This document shows positions 63,631-64,000 of a DNA stretch of 64,000 nucleotides, in pieces. The stretch is from positions 1 through 64,000 of the forward strand of contig NZ_JALLIK010000107.1 in assembly GCF_023093595.1 (NCBI RefSeq), in the 5' to 3' direction. This DNA is from Thauera aromatica_A (lineage in GTDB: Bacteria; Pseudomonadota; Gammaproteobacteria; Burkholderiales; Rhodocyclaceae). The notes beneath the pieces were generated by a model. It saw nothing but the letters and a program-made list of their open reading frames with translations, was not told where the DNA came from and made no database searches. The position numbers and the translations under genes are program-made. Each line of letters opens with the position of its first letter. Within the stretch, counting starts at the first letter, position 1.

Positions 63631-64000
63631 CTACTCGATCCTGAGCCGCAGTGCCGGCGCGGGCAGGCCGCGGCGCTGACGCTCGGCGCGGATCAGCGCG
63701 GCGATGTCGGTGTTGCCTTGCCGTTCGGCCCAGACGTCGGCCGACAGGCCGGTATCGGTGAGCGCGTTGAGCTCGGTCTGCGGCAACGCCAGCAGCCGGC
63801 GGACGACACCGATATGGCCGTTGCGCGCCGCCAGTGACAGCGCGGTGGCTTGGTTGGGCGCCGGGGCGTTGACTTCGGCCCCGGCGGCGACGAGCGCATC
63901 GACGAGGGCCTCGCGCCCTTCGAAGGCGGCATAGTGCAGCGGCGCCCAGCCCTCGTGATTGACCTTCGCGCCGGCCTGCAGCAGGGCGCGCGCGACGTCG
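63631..64000 (-). CDS. ankyrin-repeat protein, C-terminal part (cut by window edge)
   Basis: An open minus-strand frame from the window edge to TAG 63633-63631 encodes 122 residues with at least two ankyrin repeats (GWAPLHYAAFEGREALVDAL, NQATALSLAARNGHIGVVRR) and a basic C-terminal end. Ankyrin repeats mediate protein contacts. The start lies beyond the window. It is on the same strand as the SulP gene, 141 bases upstream of it. Confidence 0.85.
   Translation of the reverse strand, partial: DVARALLQAGAKVNHEGWAPLHYAAFEGREALVDALVAAGAEVNAPAPNQATALSLAARNGHIGVVRRLLALPQTELNALTDTGLSADVWAERQGNTDIAALIRAERQRRGLPAPALRLRIE

Overview
The window is chromosomal DNA of a GC-rich betaproteobacterium of the Rhodocyclales, most likely the genus Thauera. 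The best taxonomic marker is at 55804-59566: a complete 4-hydroxybenzoyl-CoA reductase operon (hcrC-hcrA-hcrB) whose subunit lengths (161, 769 and 324 aa) and cofactor residues match, from memory, the characterised Thauera aromatica enzyme. That enzyme is a hallmark of anaerobic aromatic degradation by denitrifiers.

Layout. (1) 1-5390 is an accessory, visibly AT-richer defence island, all on the minus strand: type I restriction-modification hsdM and hsdS, then a SIR2-domain protein, an AAA ATPase and a DUF4276 gene. The DUF4276 gene is cut after about 31 codons by an IS50-group (IS4 family) insertion sequence that continues off the left edge. No hsdR is in the window. (2) 5577-16636 is a long minus-strand housekeeping array: rpoE-rseA-rseB-rseC-mucD, a glutaredoxin-like gene, lepA, lepB, a DUF4845 gene, rnc, era, recO, pdxJ, acpS. 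Most junctions overlap by 1-4 bp, so envelope stress control is joined to translation, secretion and RNA processing. (3) 16868-25292 holds divergent nadB and the fatty acid/phospholipid cluster yceD-rpmF-plsX-fabH-fabD-fabG-acpP-fabF. Hairpin terminators follow rpmF and fabG, and a YgfX-like gene lies at the end. (4) 25458-36326 has maf, an RsmI-like methylase, a HAD phosphatase, rluC, rne with a long leader and a long low-complexity tail, a low-molecular-weight phosphatase, uvrB, an aromatic/aspartate aminotransferase, and two identical tRNA-Asn genes with a clear promoter and terminator.

(5) 36418-46147 is a mixed stretch: S-formylglutathione hydrolase, a small unknown protein beside an unusual inverted/tandem repeat, a DUF2238 membrane protein, a stand-alone receiver domain, a Phd/PIN toxin-antitoxin pair, a Yip1-like membrane protein, a LonB-type protease, moaA and ribA. 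(6) 46196-55039 has a small zinc-ribbon membrane protein, rmuC, an ABC permease without an ATPase, an M20 amidohydrolase, yjdM, and a cobT-cobS pair without cobN. (7) 55293-59566 is the marR-hcrCAB operon; two same-architecture inverted repeats lie in front of marR. (8) 59590-64000 has a NimT/NimR-like divergent exporter-regulator pair, a SulP transporter and the end of an ankyrin-repeat protein.

Possible new biology is concentrated in the SIR2-AAA-DUF4276 module inside the type I RM island, with its IS lesion, and in the paired operator sites beside the orphan CobST-like pair and the hcr operon. All functional calls are from reading the sequence; no database search was run. Start codons were chosen from ribosome-binding sites, overlaps and family N-termini and often differ from the longest open frame.
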